7,162 bases of DNA from Prolixibacteraceae bacterium UBA5740 (GTDB taxonomy: Bacteria; Bacteroidota; Bacteroidia; Bacteroidales; Prolixibacteraceae): NCBI GenBank assembly GCA_002419285.1, contig DIFU01000024.1, forward strand, positions 1 to 7,162. The letters run 5' to 3'. Made by a program: the position numbers and the translations under genes. Positions 6,864 through 7,162 of this stretch are shown piece after piece (the first letter of the stretch is position 1; each line of letters opens with the position of its first letter). The notes under the pieces are model-generated. The model made no database searches and was not told where the DNA came from. It saw only the letters and a program-made list of their open reading frames with translations.

Positions 6864-7162
6864 CTATAAAGTCAGGTTAAGACCCATTGTAATCACACGC
6901 TGACGCGGAGTTCCGTTAAAGTCAACACCGTTTGACTCCATTTCGGGGTCGATCCCGGTGTATTTGGTCGACATCCAGAGGTCCTGGCCCTGTGCAAAAA
7001 CCCTCAGGTTTTCGATTCCAACGCGGCTCAGGAGAGATTTTGGGATAGTATAACCGATCACCACATTCTGGAGTTTCAGGAAGTCACCCTTCTCAACAAA
7101 ACGTCCGTTGGTCTGGTTGGATATATTAATAAAGTTTCCACCCTGTGACCAAAGTTTTGGAG
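6864..7162 (-). CDS. SusC/RagA-family TonB-linked outer-membrane transporter, C-terminal end (partial)
   Basis: This is the last 99 residues of a SusC-type barrel, cut by the window edge; the frame stays open to base 7162. It reads through NGRFVEKGDFLKLQNVVIGY, then IPKSLL, ENLRVFAQGQDLW, TKYTGIDPEM and PRQRVITMGLNLTL before a TAG at 6866-6864. These are the standard closing strands of SusC proteins: the GDFLKLQN strand, the GQDLW/TKYTGIDPE loop and the final hydrophobic beta strand. An in-frame GTG at 7064 is internal valine, not a start. The protein would be the TonB-dependent channel partnered with the SusD-type lipoprotein encoded 23 bases downstream. Confidence 0.95.
   Translation of the reverse strand, partial: PKLWSQGGNFINISNQTNGRFVEKGDFLKLQNVVIGYTIPKSLLSRVGIENLRVFAQGQDLWMSTKYTGIDPEMESNGVDFNGTPRQRVITMGLNLTL

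Noticed and set aside
6864..7064. A separate small 66-residue protein starting at GTG 7064
   Set aside because: The frame continues upstream to the window edge with typical SusC sequence, so the GTG is an internal valine.

Overview
The window reads as chromosomal DNA of a Bacteroidota bacterium. The signs are a SusC/SusD (RagA/RagB) outer-membrane pair, a secreted peptidase ending in a type IX secretion (T9SS) sorting domain, a TonB receptor with an N-terminal carboxypeptidase-regulatory-like domain, absence of Shine-Dalgarno sequences ahead of the starts, and one upstream element resembling the Bacteroidota TTG / TAnnTTTG promoter. The genus cannot be read from the sequence.

Layout: bases 1-142 hold a possible tail of an upstream gene and a candidate promoter. 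At 143-2068 (+) is an M1-family zinc metallopeptidase with a complete active site and a T9SS C-terminal domain. It converges, 6 bases stop to stop, on an OsmC-family protein (2075-2491, -). A 145-base divergent spacer separates that gene from a NikR-like ribbon-helix-helix/ACT regulator (2637-3038, +), which is followed after 38 bases by a TonB-dependent receptor (3077-5185, +). A strong hairpin at 5198-5224 terminates the receptor and the opposing SusCD operon. On the minus strand, susD (5245-6840) follows susC, of which only the C-terminal 99 residues (6864-7162) lie in the window.

How the genes may work together: the regulator and TonB receptor look like one regulated uptake unit, a common arrangement for metal or metal-complex import. 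The SusCD pair is a separate uptake unit for a glycan or peptide, with no enzyme gene in view to show its substrate. The M1 peptidase is predicted to be exported through the Sec and T9SS routes and to act outside the cell or at its surface.

The most notable point is that the NikR-like regulator keeps the family fold and the cysteine ligand, but lacks all three histidines that normally bind nickel, and also lacks the acidic residues of the E. coli potassium site. It is therefore unlikely to be a conventional nickel sensor. The neighbouring OsmC protein lacks the second redox cysteine of its family. I found no CRISPR array, RNA gene, insertion sequence or clearly new multi-gene system.
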